DNA from: Clostridiales bacterium UBA1316
Lineage (GTDB): Bacteria; Bacillota; Clostridia; Oscillospirales; Oscillospiraceae
Direction of reading: 5' to 3'
DNA: 25,868 bases
Assembly: GCA_002307055.1 (NCBI GenBank)
Contig: DBTM01000074.1
Location: 5,935 to 31,802 of the forward strand
The notes under the pieces were generated by a model. It was not told the DNA's origin and made no database searches. It saw only the letters and a list, made by a program, of their open reading frames with translations. Shown piece by piece: positions 1 through 6,640 of the stretch (position 1 is the stretch's first letter; each line of letters begins with the position of its first letter). The position numbers and the translations under genes were made by a program.

Positions 1-1152
1 TACTTCAATTTTGACGAGGAAGATGAACTGAAATCCATCTTTGAAGCCAATAAAAACCCGCAGCGGATCATTGAGCTGCTTTCCCTCATTGCCGGAGTAA
101 AGATTCTGCCGAAAAAAACGCTTGTCATTTTTGACGAGGTTCAGGAATGCCCAGAGGCTCTGAATGCGCTCAAGTATTTCAAAGAGAACGCAAACGAATA
201 TCATGTGATTGCGGCTGGAAGTCTTCTCGGAACCTTGCTTGCACAGCCAAAGTCCTATCCTGTAGGCATGGTCAATCTTATGGACATTTATCCGCTTACC
301 TTTGACGAGTATCTGGAAGCCACTGATGAGTCCTTGTATTCCTACTATGTGAGTATCCATAAGGAACAACATATTGAAGATATCTTCCATAACCGACTTT
401 TGGAAGCATATAATAACTATCTCATCATCGGCGGTATGCCGGAGTGCGTTGCCTCATGGGTCAAATACAAGGATCCTCAGAAGCTTTCACAGATACAGCG
501 GGAACTGATCGAGGTTTACGAGAACGACTTTTCCAAACACAACGGGCGGGTCAACAGCGGTCGCCTTCTGATGGTTTTCCGCAGCATTGCCACACAGCTC
601 GCAAAGCCAAATGAGAAGTTTATGTACGGTGCCGTTCGTGAGGGCGGCAGAGCAAGAGATTTTGAGGAAGCGATCGAGTGGCTGGTATCGGCCGGAATGC
701 TGAATCGAGTCTACAATGTCACAAAAACCGAGCACCCGCTTTCGGCTTTTGATAGACTCGATTGTTTCAAGCTGTTTGTTTTCGACACCGGACTTCTCAA
801 GCACATGGCAGGAATCGACAACAGCGCAATTCTGCTCAAGACCGATTATCAGTTCAAAGGCCCGCTGACTGAGAATTATGTTTTACAGCAGCTTCGGGGT
901 CAGTTTGAGGTCGAGCCGAGATACTATGCGGATAAAACCGGCGAGATCGACTTCGTGCTGCAAAACGGCACGGAAATCATTCCGGTGGAAGCAAAGGGCG
1001 GCGAAGACAAGTCTGCCCCATCTTTTAAAAGCTATATTGCCGACCATCAACCGGGACACGCCATTCGCTTTTCAAGGCGTGGGTATTTGAAAAACGGGAT
1101 GATCACGAATATCCCGCTTTACCTTGCAAGGAAAACAAAAGACCTGCTCTGA
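1..1152 (+). CDS. AAA-family ATP-binding protein with DUF4143 domain (5' truncated by window)
   Basis: The reading frame is open from base 1, so the N-terminus with the Walker A loop lies outside the window. A Walker B strand (LVIFDEV) is encoded at 121-141. The C-terminal half matches the DUF4143 domain that follows the ATPase core in this family, and it ends in a nuclease-like pattern: GEIDFVL near 940-960 and VEAK near 985-996, resembling the D...ExK core of PD-(D/E)XK folds. These proteins are common in Clostridia and Bacteroidetes. Their role is poorly defined, though a link with mobile DNA or abortive defence is often suspected. A hairpin follows the stop codon. Family assignment is confident; the function is not known. 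Confidence 0.85.
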   Translation, partial: YFNFDEEDELKSIFEANKNPQRIIELLSLIAGVKILPKKTLVIFDEVQECPEALNALKYFKENANEYHVIAAGSLLGTLLAQPKSYPVGMVNLMDIYPLTFDEYLEATDESLYSYYVSIHKEQHIEDIFHNRLLEAYNNYLIIGGMPECVASWVKYKDPQKLSQIQRELIEVYENDFSKHNGRVNSGRLLMVFRSIATQLAKPNEKFMYGAVREGGRARDFEEAIEWLVSAGMLNRVYNVTKTEHPLSAFDRLDCFKLFVFDTGLLKHMAGIDNSAILLKTDYQFKGPLTENYVLQQLRGQFEVEPRYYADKTGEIDFVLQNGTEIIPVEAKGGEDKSAPSFKSYIADHQPGHAIRFSRRGYLKNGMITNIPLYLARKTKDLL

Positions 1153-1156
1153 CAAT

Positions 1157-1188
1157 CAGCCCCTCACGGAACACTCGGTGAGGGGCTG
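1157..1188 (+). terminator. Hairpin after the DUF4143 gene
   Basis: A perfect 11-bp stem, 1157-1167 (CAGCCCCTCAC) against 1178-1188, encloses a 10-nt loop five bases after the stop codon. No T-run follows, so it is not a textbook intrinsic terminator. It may protect the mRNA 3' end or terminate weakly. Confidence 0.5.
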
Positions 1189-1244
1189 GACCTACTCCCG
1201 GATGCAGAATTGATGATTGAGGGATTTTGCCGTATATTTCCCTA

Positions 1245-1580
1245 TCAAGAGCATTGATCTACATTGTTAATTACAGTCAATGCTGCCCAGAAAAAGGTCT
1301 CCAAAAAGTTTGAGATGAAAATATCGGTCTTTTCATCATCCGCTCCGTAGGTCTTGATTTCCGGCAGCAGGGGTATGCCGTAAACATCACTCAGCAGAGT
1401 TAGAAAGCCAATGAATTGCCTGTTGTCCGCGGAATAATAGAAATCAAAGAGCATATCCACAAAGCTGTCAAGTCCTGTTTCATCTTCAGAGATCAAGTCG
1501 CGAGCGGTGTCCGCGAATACACGCCCCTGCCGCTCGGCGGCGTTTACTGCCTGCTGAAATTCACTGATACGGTTACTCAT
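1245..1580 (-). CDS. Small acidic hypothetical protein (111 aa)
   Basis: I do not recognise a family. The start at 1580 is preferred over the upstream ATG at 1598 because a strong GGAGG lies 8-9 bases before it. The protein begins MSNRISEFQQAV, is rich in Asp, Glu and Phe, and appears to be all-helical. No signal peptide or membrane segment is evident. It lies downstream of the HTH gene on the same strand, with a bidirectional hairpin between them (1606-1631), so it is probably transcribed separately or only by read-through. Confidence 0.6.
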   Translation of the reverse strand: MSNRISEFQQAVNAAERQGRVFADTARDLISEDETGLDSFVDMLFDFYYSADNRQFIGFLTLLSDVYGIPLLPEIKTYGADDEKTDIFISNFLETFFWAALTVINNVDQCS

Positions 1581-1605
1581 TTTTCTTCCTCCTTGCATAA
1601 GAAAA

Positions 1606-1631
1606 CCGCCGCTGGTTTCAATCAGCGACGG
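1606..1631. terminator. Probable bidirectional terminator
   Basis: CCGCCGCTG (1606-1614) pairs with CAGCGACGG (1623-1631) with one mismatch. A T-run follows on the plus strand (1634-1639), and a shorter T-tract follows on the minus strand. It lies just past the 3' end of the HTH gene at 1645-2211. Confidence 0.55.
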
Positions 1632-1644
1632 GATTTTTTAATAT

Positions 1645-2211
1645 CTATTTCTGAATTTTTACTTTTCCCCATTGGGTAAGATATTTTTTGGATTTATACC
1701 ACATCGTGTAAAACTGTATTCCGGTGACATACTCCAGAAGATAAGGCTTCGGGATCAGGTATTTTTTGTGTATCACAAAATGTCGGAGAGTGTTGCTGAG
1801 GCACCATCTTGATACAGCCGCGCTTGAATATCCGGTCATCTCGCCGATATCGTTTACAGTCAGCAAATCCGGGTAACGTGACATTGCCTCCTTAAAATGA
1901 GATTGCATCTTTGCTTTGATTTTCTGCGGCAGATCAGTGCTTTCTTTATCCTGAATCTCCTTATACCATCCGGGCGGAGCATTAAAGACGTCCGGGCATT
2001 CCTCACGTTTGTTCATAAATTTCACGACCTCATTCGTGTCGATTTTGTATTTGCGGCTTTTCTTCCCACTGCACTGACAAGGGATCAGGCCGCTTTCCAG
2101 AAGATAGGAAGCGGTTCGCTTGCTGACGTGGCAAATTTTATAAAGCTGCTCTTTTGAGATTTCAGACGGATACTTATCTAATATCTCCTGATATTTTTTG
2201 CTTTGTTTCAT
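1645..2211 (-). CDS. HTH DNA-binding protein, element-end type (188 aa)
   Basis: The start at 2211 is chosen for its AAGGG ribosome site; an upstream in-frame ATG at 2256 has none. The N-terminal block (EILDKYPSEISKEQLYKICHVS, read as EILDKYP...SKEQL...HVSKRTASYLLESG) is an excisionase-like helix-turn-helix. A second helical DNA-binding-like segment (DLLTVNDIGEMTGYSSAAVSRW) follows near residues 120-145. The protein is clearly paralogous along its length to the one at 21342-21911. Both are minus-strand genes lying just before a repeat cluster and a tRNA-Ser sequence, which suggests each marks the right end of an integrated element. A role in excision or integration control is inferred from position. 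Confidence 0.7.
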   Translation of the reverse strand: MKQSKKYQEILDKYPSEISKEQLYKICHVSKRTASYLLESGLIPCQCSGKKSRKYKIDTNEVVKFMNKREECPDVFNAPPGWYKEIQDKESTDLPQKIKAKMQSHFKEAMSRYPDLLTVNDIGEMTGYSSAAVSRWCLSNTLRHFVIHKKYLIPKPYLLEYVTGIQFYTMWYKSKKYLTQWGKVKIQK

Positions 2212-2281
2212 CGTGTTCACCCTTCCTTTACGATTTGTCAACGGCAGGTGATTCACGATTGAAATTGTAATTTTGGGAAAA

Positions 2282-2411
2282 AGTTCTTCCTAAAAGATGA
2301 TATAATTCTTCGTAAAATGCTTTATACAGCAGGCATTAAGTTCTATAAAAGTTCTCTCTTTTTTCTCATTTGCGGTCGCTTTAGGGCATCGGTTCTTCCT
2401 AAAGTTCTCAC
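2282..2411. repeat. AGTTCTTCC / AGTTCTCAC direct repeats (left cluster)
   Basis: Degenerate direct repeats occur at 2282-2290 (AGTTCTTCC), 2339-2347, 2350-2358 (AGTTCTCTC), about 2391-2399 (GGTTCTTCC) and 2403-2411 (AGTTCTCAC). They recur in the paired blocks at 2666 and 2852 and at the right boundary near 21985. Nearness to tRNA-Ser sequences and an integrase suggests arm-type integrase or accessory-protein binding sites. The rest of 2212-2727 has no convincing gene. Confidence 0.55.
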
Positions 2412-2665
2412 TTTTTGCCCAAAATTACGCCAAATTGGCTGCATCCGAACTCCCTTGAAAATCAAGGAAAAATGACTATAACGTTTTGTGATTGCCAAGT
2501 TACTGCAGTTTTACAGGCTAATATCTTCTCTTAACTTCCGCTAACTTCCGCCATCTGCCATATTTCCAAGCTGACTCGAAAGTCGGGCGCCCATTGAACC
2601 GCCTCCAGACAGGAATCCAGATTCTACAACCTTTTCCGGGGATCGCCGGAAAGTTCATTTCAAAA

Positions 2666-2687
2666 AGTTCTCACCGTCAGTTCTCAC
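2666..2687 (+). repeat. Paired AGTTCTCAC repeats, 13 bp apart
   Basis: AGTTCTCAC at 2666-2674 and again at 2679-2687, 13 bp start to start. They lie about 40 bp upstream of the tRNA-Ser 5' half. The same arrangement (pair, then tRNA-Ser) occurs at 2852-2874 before the intact tRNA. Confidence 0.6.
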
Positions 2688-2727
2688 TTTTGTCCGGGGG
2701 CTGATTTTAAGAGCTGAAAATTTATAC

Positions 2728-2767
2728 GGAAGAGTATCGAAGTGGTCGCAACGAGCTGCACTCGAAA
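2728..2767 (+). pseudogene. tRNA-Ser 5' half (split or decayed tRNA)
   Basis: The sequence starts with the acceptor strand GGAAGAG (2728-2734), then a D-arm nearly identical to that of the intact tRNA-Ser at 2909 (TATCGAAGTGGTC). It reaches the anticodon-loop sequence ACTCGAAA at 2760-2767, after which tRNA similarity stops. The missing partner could be the 3' half at 22191-22247, whose CTCTTCC acceptor strand is exactly complementary. The anticodon stem of a rejoined molecule would carry mismatches, so one half has drifted or the two were never a single gene. Confidence 0.7.
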
Positions 2768-2851
2768 GCGTTAAGGCGTTTTGGAAGGATACCATCAAAA
2801 ATCCTAGGTTTTGCAAGGGATTCCGGGTTTTCAAAACTGAATATTTTCTCT

Positions 2852-2874
2852 AGTTCTCTCCATCAGTTCTCTCC
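2852..2874 (+). repeat. Paired AGTTCTCTCC repeats, 13 bp apart
   Basis: AGTTCTCTCC at 2852-2861 and 2865-2874, the same spacing as the pair at 2666. They lie 35 bp upstream of the intact tRNA-Ser. Candidate arm-type sites of the adjacent integrase. Confidence 0.6.
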
Positions 2875-2908
2875 TTTTTCCAGAGGACTGATGTTCGGGA
2901 TAAATCGT

Positions 2909-2997
2909 GGAGGGTTATCGAAGTGGTCATAACGGGGCTGATTCGAAATCAGTTTGACGGCAACGTCACGTGGGTTCGAATCCCACACCCTCCGCCA
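2909..2997 (+). tRNA. tRNA-Ser(CGA)
   Basis: The acceptor stem GGAGGGT (2909-2915) pairs with ACCCTCC (2987-2993), followed by the discriminator G and an encoded CCA. The anticodon stem GCTGA/TCAGT carries loop TTCGAAA, giving anticodon CGA. There is a long variable arm typical of class II tRNAs and a canonical T-arm (GTGGG TTCGAAT CCCAC). The 89-nt length suits tRNA-Ser. It reads UCG codons, which the UGA-anticodon isoacceptor can usually also read, so it is a tolerant integration target. The integrase gene lies directly downstream in convergent orientation, as expected of a tRNA-targeting element. Confidence 0.95.
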
Positions 2998-2998
2998 C

Positions 2999-3033
2999 AA
3001 AGCCAGTAAACTCAATGGTTTGCTGGCTTTTTT
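2999..3033 (+). terminator. Intrinsic terminator of tRNA-Ser
   Basis: AAAGCCAG (2999-3006) pairs with CTGGCTTT (3023-3030), with further pairing inside the loop, and runs directly into a T-tract. It starts two bases after the tRNA CCA. Confidence 0.85.
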
Positions 3034-3070
3034 CTTTTGGGAATTCGGCATTAGATTTTCATTTTTGTCT

Positions 3071-3096
3071 CGTTCTCTCCAAAATCAGGAGAGAAT
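3071..3096. repeat. Inverted pair of the TTCTCTCC motif
   Basis: TTCTCTCC (3073-3080) and GGAGAGAA (3088-3095) form an inverted repeat separated by 7 bp, between the tRNA terminator and the 3' end of the integrase gene. It uses the same core as the direct repeats on the other side of the tRNA, which fits integrase arm sites flanking an attachment core. Confidence 0.5.
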
Positions 3097-3123
3097 GAAG
3101 CATTGCCGATATGACTTTATTTA

Positions 3124-4287
3124 TCAAGGGTTTGCGCCTAATTCGAGACCGCGCAGCAGCGAGTCCGCCGACGATATTTTAGAACTGAATTCAAGATGCG
3201 CGTAAATATTTGCCGTCGTCGAAAAATCGCTGTGTCCAAGCCATTCCTGGATCTGCTTCATCGGCACTCCGCTGGCCAGCATCATACTGGCACAACTGTG
3301 ACGAAGGTCATGGAACCGAATTTCACGCATGCCGTTTTCCCGCAGAAATTTTTTAAAGTTTTCCGTAACGTAGTTTGGACGGATCAGTGTGCCGATGCTG
3401 TTGACACAGACGTAGGCTATGTACTCCTTGTTGTAGCCTTTGCCGCATACTCTGCGGTTTTCTTGCTGCTCGGTCTTCAGGTCAAGGAGCCTTTCTCGCA
3501 CAAATTGCACGAGAGGCAGTGTTCTTCGGCTGGATTTAGTCTTGGTTGTGTCCGACGCCACAAGGACTCGTTTCCCATCAACCTCGCAGGATGTGACTGT
3601 ATGCCGTATCGTCAGCGTGTTCATCTCGAAGTCGATGGCCTCCCACTTCAGCCCAATGGCCTCGCTTCGGCGCAGTCCGTAAAATGCACCCAGCAGGATG
3701 GGAATTTCGAGCGGCGTGCCCTTCGACACCTCAAACAGTGTCCTCATCTCATCCGCATCGTAAAAACTGCCGACAAACTTATCTTTCTTCGGGCGCTCAA
3801 TCTTGTCTGCCGGATTTGCATCGAGAAGTTCGATCTTTACTGCGTATTTAAGCGCCTTGTGAATTACGGCATGATAGTGAATGACCGAGTTGGCGCAGAC
3901 ACGTTCAAGCTCCTTCTGATAGAAATCCTGAATGTCAAGGGGCTTCAGCTTCTGCAGCTTAATCTTTTTCGCCCGGAAATACGGGCAAATGGTTTTATTT
4001 ACCATATTTGAGTAGGACGCATAGGTCGGGATTGCGATGGAGTTCTTTGCAATGCCGAGCCATTTTTTCAAAAAGTCGGCAAACAGGATATCCTCATTAA
4101 CGTCCTTCGAATCTTCTGGCTCGAATTTCTTCCGAGCCTCCATCAGAAAGTCTTCGGCTCTCTTTTTATTTCCTTTCACCGTGTATCCGGTCGCTAACCA
4201 TTTGCTTTTCCGGCGACCGAGTGAATCCGTGTAGTTCAGGACCGCATAGTAATAACCTTTTTTTTCGCTGAGATGTCCTGCTACCAT
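3124..4287 (-). CDS. Tyrosine-family site-specific integrase (387 aa)
   Basis: A phage/ICE-type integrase that would recombine attachment sites for insertion and excision of the element. The start at 4287 has an AAAGGAGG site 7-8 bases upstream; the longer frame to 4329 does not. The N-terminus (residues 1-50, GYYYAVLNYTDSLGRRKSKW) resembles the AP2-like arm-binding domain, followed by a SAM-like core-binding domain (about 63-165). All catalytic residues are present: R206 (GLRRSEA), K249 region (TTKTKSSRRTL), H326 and R329 (HDLRH), H352 (LGHS) and nucleophile Y362 (NIYAH). Its 3' end points at tRNA-Ser(CGA), the probable target. A stub of a close relative remains at 22440. Confidence 0.93.
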   Translation of the reverse strand: MVAGHLSEKKGYYYAVLNYTDSLGRRKSKWLATGYTVKGNKKRAEDFLMEARKKFEPEDSKDVNEDILFADFLKKWLGIAKNSIAIPTYASYSNMVNKTICPYFRAKKIKLQKLKPLDIQDFYQKELERVCANSVIHYHAVIHKALKYAVKIELLDANPADKIERPKKDKFVGSFYDADEMRTLFEVSKGTPLEIPILLGAFYGLRRSEAIGLKWEAIDFEMNTLTIRHTVTSCEVDGKRVLVASDTTKTKSSRRTLPLVQFVRERLLDLKTEQQENRRVCGKGYNKEYIAYVCVNSIGTLIRPNYVTENFKKFLRENGMREIRFHDLRHSCASMMLASGVPMKQIQEWLGHSDFSTTANIYAHLEFSSKISSADSLLRGLELGANP

Positions 4288-4337
4288 TTTAATACCTCCT
4301 TTGTGTGCAGCAGATACACCTACCGTCAACTGGTCCT

Positions 4338-4357
4338 ATTATAACAGAACCGGGTTC
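4338..4357 (-). promoter_or_regulatory. Candidate integrase promoter -10 with overlapping palindrome
   Basis: On the minus strand a TATAAT (4338-4343) lies about 50 bp upstream of the integrase start. Directly upstream is an 11-bp palindrome GAACCGGGTTC (4347-4357), which could be an operator. No good -35 is visible at the right spacing, so this is only suggestive. The half-sites resemble LexA-box halves, but the spacer is one base short. Confidence 0.35.
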
Positions 4358-4412
4358 AAATAGAAAAATCTGCAACCACGGAATTATAAGATTATTTTGA
4401 ATAAATTTTGGA

Positions 4413-4673
4413 TCAAACCGCCTTTTCTTCGCCGCTGAGACGGAGATAGGTAAAAAGGTGTGCTTTCGGAACTCGGTAGGTTTTACCGATCTTTAATGAG
4501 CAGATCTTACCCTCACGGAGAAGCTTATAGCCGGTCTTGGTGCTGATACCGAGCGCATCACTCATCTGTTCGGCGCTCATCACGTCCGGGTATTCCCTGA
4601 GCATCGACTGATATATATTGTGACGCACAGGTTTTGGCGCGGGTGCGCCTGCTAATTCCATTGCGGGATTCAT
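4413..4673 (-). CDS. Excisionase-like HTH protein (86 aa)
   Basis: A small protein with a MerR/Xis-type winged helix (HTH_17): MSAEQMSDALGISTKTGYKL near residues 32-51, then IGKTYRVPKAHLFTYL near 62-77, the usual pattern of recombination directionality factors and of small plasmid regulators. A GGAGG site precedes the start. The start overlaps the stop of the mazF-like gene by four bases (ATGA), so the two are translationally coupled. It lies between the toxin and the integrase. It may control excision, act as the toxin's unconventional antitoxin, or both. The last two roles are inference. Confidence 0.75.
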   Translation of the reverse strand: MNPAMELAGAPAPKPVRHNIYQSMLREYPDVMSAEQMSDALGISTKTGYKLLREGKICSLKIGKTYRVPKAHLFTYLRLSGEEKAV

Positions 4674-5248
4674 ACGCTCGCCTCCTTGTTATGTTTTTGC
4701 TTCGGCGTTATATGCGTTACTCTGTAGTCATAGCCCATCTTTTCGCAGCATGTACATTGGTCTTTATTTTGTAAATGATTCAGCCGTTCAACTCTGTATT
4801 CTTTATCGTAAAGATAGGGCCGCAAATGTTCGCCGCATAAGCAAAGTATCATCTCGTTGCTGCGTTGCAGATATTCCTTTTCACGCTTGACTGGCATGAA
4901 GCCCAAACTGATCAATGAGCCCACATTTACTTTTGTCAGTGGGAACCCTTTGAGCCGGCAGATGTACGACATCAGCTGAGACTTGTCTATTGTCTGAATC
5001 TGCTCGCATAAGGCCATAGAGTCTTCCGGCAGCCCGTCATGTTTTGATAACCACACATGAACCGGCAGCCACACCTTCTTGATTTGGCTCGAAATTGGAA
5101 CAACAATGAGCGTCGGGCCTTCGTGATTACCGGTATTATTCTGAATAACCACAACGGGTCGGACTCCGCTCTGTACTGAACCCTTGTTTTCGCCCAAGTC
5201 GGCGTAGTAAACATCACCACGCCATACGCTGATATTTTCGCTATTCAT
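4670..5248 (-). CDS. MazF/PemK-family toxin with cysteine-containing C-terminal extension (192 aa)
   Basis: The start at 5248 has a GAGAGG site; the frame stays open further upstream. Residues 8-100 follow the MazF/PemK fold: WRGDVYYADLG (9-19), GVRPVVVIQN (28-37), TLIVVPIS (46-53) and ALCEQIQTIDKSQL (79-92), corresponding to the usual 'EQIRTIDK' strand. MazF toxins are ribosome-independent mRNA interferases. Here about 80 extra residues follow, with C136xC138 and CTCC near 165-168, which could bind a metal. No MazE-type antitoxin is adjacent. The only coupled partner is the downstream Xis-like HTH gene. Activity is not proven by sequence. Confidence 0.8.
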   Translation of the reverse strand: MNSENISVWRGDVYYADLGENKGSVQSGVRPVVVIQNNTGNHEGPTLIVVPISSQIKKVWLPVHVWLSKHDGLPEDSMALCEQIQTIDKSQLMSYICRLKGFPLTKVNVGSLISLGFMPVKREKEYLQRSNEMILCLCGEHLRPYLYDKEYRVERLNHLQNKDQCTCCEKMGYDYRVTHITPKQKHNKEASV

Positions 5249-5435
5249 CGGACACCTCTCAATCAATAAGATAGTTGTCCTTTTAGCCAAATACTCAATG
5301 CTTCCCAAGATGGTGTGCTTATGTATAACCTGACCGCAAAGAAATGAATACAACTCATAACATATCGTTTCATTCCATTCTCCTGTTATTGGAATACGAT
5401 CAGGTATGTAAGCACACCATTTGTCCTCGACACCC
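5249..5435. other. Gene-poor stretch with long imperfect inverted repeat; possible transposase remnant
   Basis: ATGGTGTGCTTA (5310-5321) is matched in reverse complement at 5409-5420, and pairing continues imperfectly inward (ACCTGA at 5328-5333 with TCAGGT at 5400-5405). The minus-strand frame upstream of mazF stays open here and reads PDRIPITGEW...GSIEYLAKRTT, faintly recalling an IS30-type transposase segment, but without a start or intact catalytic motif. I see no confident gene. Confidence 0.3.
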
Positions 5436-5720
5436 CGTGTGCGCGGTGGTATTTGAACCACTTGGGAAGTCGCTAAGCGGCAGCTTGCAAAGCCGCCTCA
5501 CGGGAGTTTCACCCCAACTGTCGTTCTGACAGAGCCGCCCCCATTGCGTGAATCTGTGGCTGGACGGGAGTACCATTATCATTCCGATTGTCATCGCCAT
5601 ACCGGAGCAACCCGGTACTTGAGCAGGTTATCTCGCTAGCTCCTTTTAGGAGGTCTCGGCGTACCCAACTCGGTGGCTCATGCTTTCGCATATCGTCGGA
5701 ACTGATGTCTTAGCGAATGA
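5436..5720 (+). ncRNA. Highly structured orphan RNA, HEARO/omega-RNA-like candidate
   Basis: About 285 GC-rich bases without a credible ORF contain a series of strong local hairpins on the plus-strand reading: GTGGT/ACCAC (5446-5461), GCGGC/GCCGC (5477-5496), CTGTC/GACAG (5518-5532), TACCGG/CCGGTA (5600-5617) and CTCC/GGAG around 5641-5653. The sequence CTTGGGAAGTCGCTAAGCGGC and the following CGGGAGTTTCACCCC resemble, from memory, the core of HEARO RNAs (the omega RNAs of IscB/IsrB). No IscB-type nuclease gene follows; an ATGA lies at 5717-5720, and I recall HEARO elements favouring ATGA/GTGA sites. Strand and family are tentative; a structured RNA is more certain than its class. Confidence 0.5.
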
Positions 5721-5797
5721 GTATTTGGTTGTCAAGGAACAGGGGAGGAATTTCTTCTCTCAATTGGTAGCCAGCGAGAAAGGCCAATTTTAAACCC

Positions 5798-6271
5798 TCA
5801 AACCAAATTATTTTTGATTCTTTTATATTTTTTGTAGATGTTTTGCGGCGTGCACCGATAGATCTTTCCGATTTCTGTGAGAGTATAACCGTCAAAGGCG
5901 AAGAGAGTGAGCAATTCTAAATCGTTTTCATTAAGCCTCTTAATTTTCTGCACAAGCACTGGGTCTTCAATCGCTTCAACCCAACAAAAGCGAGAATGGT
6001 TGATGGGTTTATCCGTCGCAGTGCTTAAGGCCACTGAGAACATCTCATACAAAGCACTTTCAAAATTATCCTCATTGCTGACATCAAACGCACCTGATGT
6101 AAAAGCTTGAGTATGTGTATAGTAACGTCTTTTGCTTTTAAACCAAGCAAGATCAAATAAGTACATTTCCCGAATTTGCGCTTCGCTCATACCGAGCTTG
6201 CGGTATTCTTCAGCCCGCCTTTTCTGTTCTTTGTCGAATCTCTTTCTTTCATAGCCGTTATTCCAGTTCAT
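5798..6271 (-). CDS. Sigma-70 region-4-like regulator (157 aa)
   Basis: The start at 6271 is supported by AAAGGAG 8-9 bases upstream. The C-terminal 45 residues (LNENDLELLTLFAFDG then LTEIGKIYRCTPQNIYKKY) form a sigma region 4-like helix-turn-helix. No region 2 is recognisable, so it is more likely one of the short sigma-like activators encoded on Clostridial conjugative transposons than a full sigma factor. The N-terminus is charged (YERKRFDKEQKRRAEEYRKLG). It probably controls element genes; its targets are not visible. Confidence 0.65.
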   Translation of the reverse strand: MNWNNGYERKRFDKEQKRRAEEYRKLGMSEAQIREMYLFDLAWFKSKRRYYTHTQAFTSGAFDVSNEDNFESALYEMFSVALSTATDKPINHSRFCWVEAIEDPVLVQKIKRLNENDLELLTLFAFDGYTLTEIGKIYRCTPQNIYKKYKRIKNNLV

Positions 6272-6424
6272 TTCGTAATCTCCTTTGAATTTTTGAATTT
6301 TGGTAAAAATCAAAAATTCAAAGGTTACGGGTATCCGGCGATATAGGCTTGCCACATTTCCACTGCTCCTTTCCGGCGGTGGAAACGTTTTGCTGCGCTA
6401 AAAAACTCCAGAAGAAACATAAAA

Positions 6425-6456
6425 TCCTTTCCCGAGCGTGTCAGGAAAGGACTTTT
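6425..6456. terminator. Bidirectional intrinsic terminator
   Basis: A perfect 8-bp stem TCCTTTCC (6425-6432) / GGAAAGGA (6444-6451) with an 11-nt loop. TTTT follows on the plus strand (6453-6456), and an equivalent T-run follows on the minus strand. It lies downstream of the lexA-immA operon and upstream of the sigma-like gene. Confidence 0.65.
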
Positions 6457-6488
6457 AACGCAGTACAAAGCAAATCAAGGCAAGAAAA

Positions 6489-6555
6489 AAGCGCCGTAGA
6501 AATCGGAATGAGCATAGGTGTGACCTATAACTCAATCCGGCTTCGTACGGCGCTT
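6489..6555. repeat. 67-bp near-perfect hairpin
   Basis: AAGCGCCGTA (6489-6498) is exactly inverted at 6546-6555. Inside, CGGAATGAG pairs with CTCAATCCG (one mismatch), and at the centre ATAGGT (6514-6519) pairs with ACCTAT (6523-6528) around a GTG loop. Nearly the whole 67 bases fold on themselves. It follows the 3' end of the zinc-ribbon gene. It could be a miniature mobile element, a processed small RNA or an mRNA-end structure. Confidence 0.6.
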
Positions 6556-6640
6556 GGCAGTCTCAACCGGCTCTACGCCGGAAACTCTCCGCTTGCTCGA
6601 TTAAAAGTGGTATTGCAGTTATTCAATTGTATGGAACGCA

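Noticed and set aside
2212..2908. CRISPR array
   Set aside because: The repeats are short, degenerate and irregularly spaced apart from two 13-bp pairs; no spacer-repeat periodicity and no cas genes in the window.
3196..4011. 271-residue plus-strand frame
   Set aside because: Opposite strand of the integrase catalytic domain; no start signal and no recognisable domain.
4347..4357. Second LexA box upstream of the integrase
   Set aside because: GAACC-G-GGTTC resembles LexA half-sites but has the wrong spacer length for GAACnnnnGTTC.
5400..5691. Short minus-strand frames across the structured RNA region
   Set aside because: Composition follows the hairpins, no ribosome sites, no family; the region is better explained as structured RNA.
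5436..5720. Group II intron, RNase P RNA or tmRNA
   Set aside because: No domain V hairpin or intron reverse transcriptase, and no RNase P or tmRNA signature segments that I can recognise.
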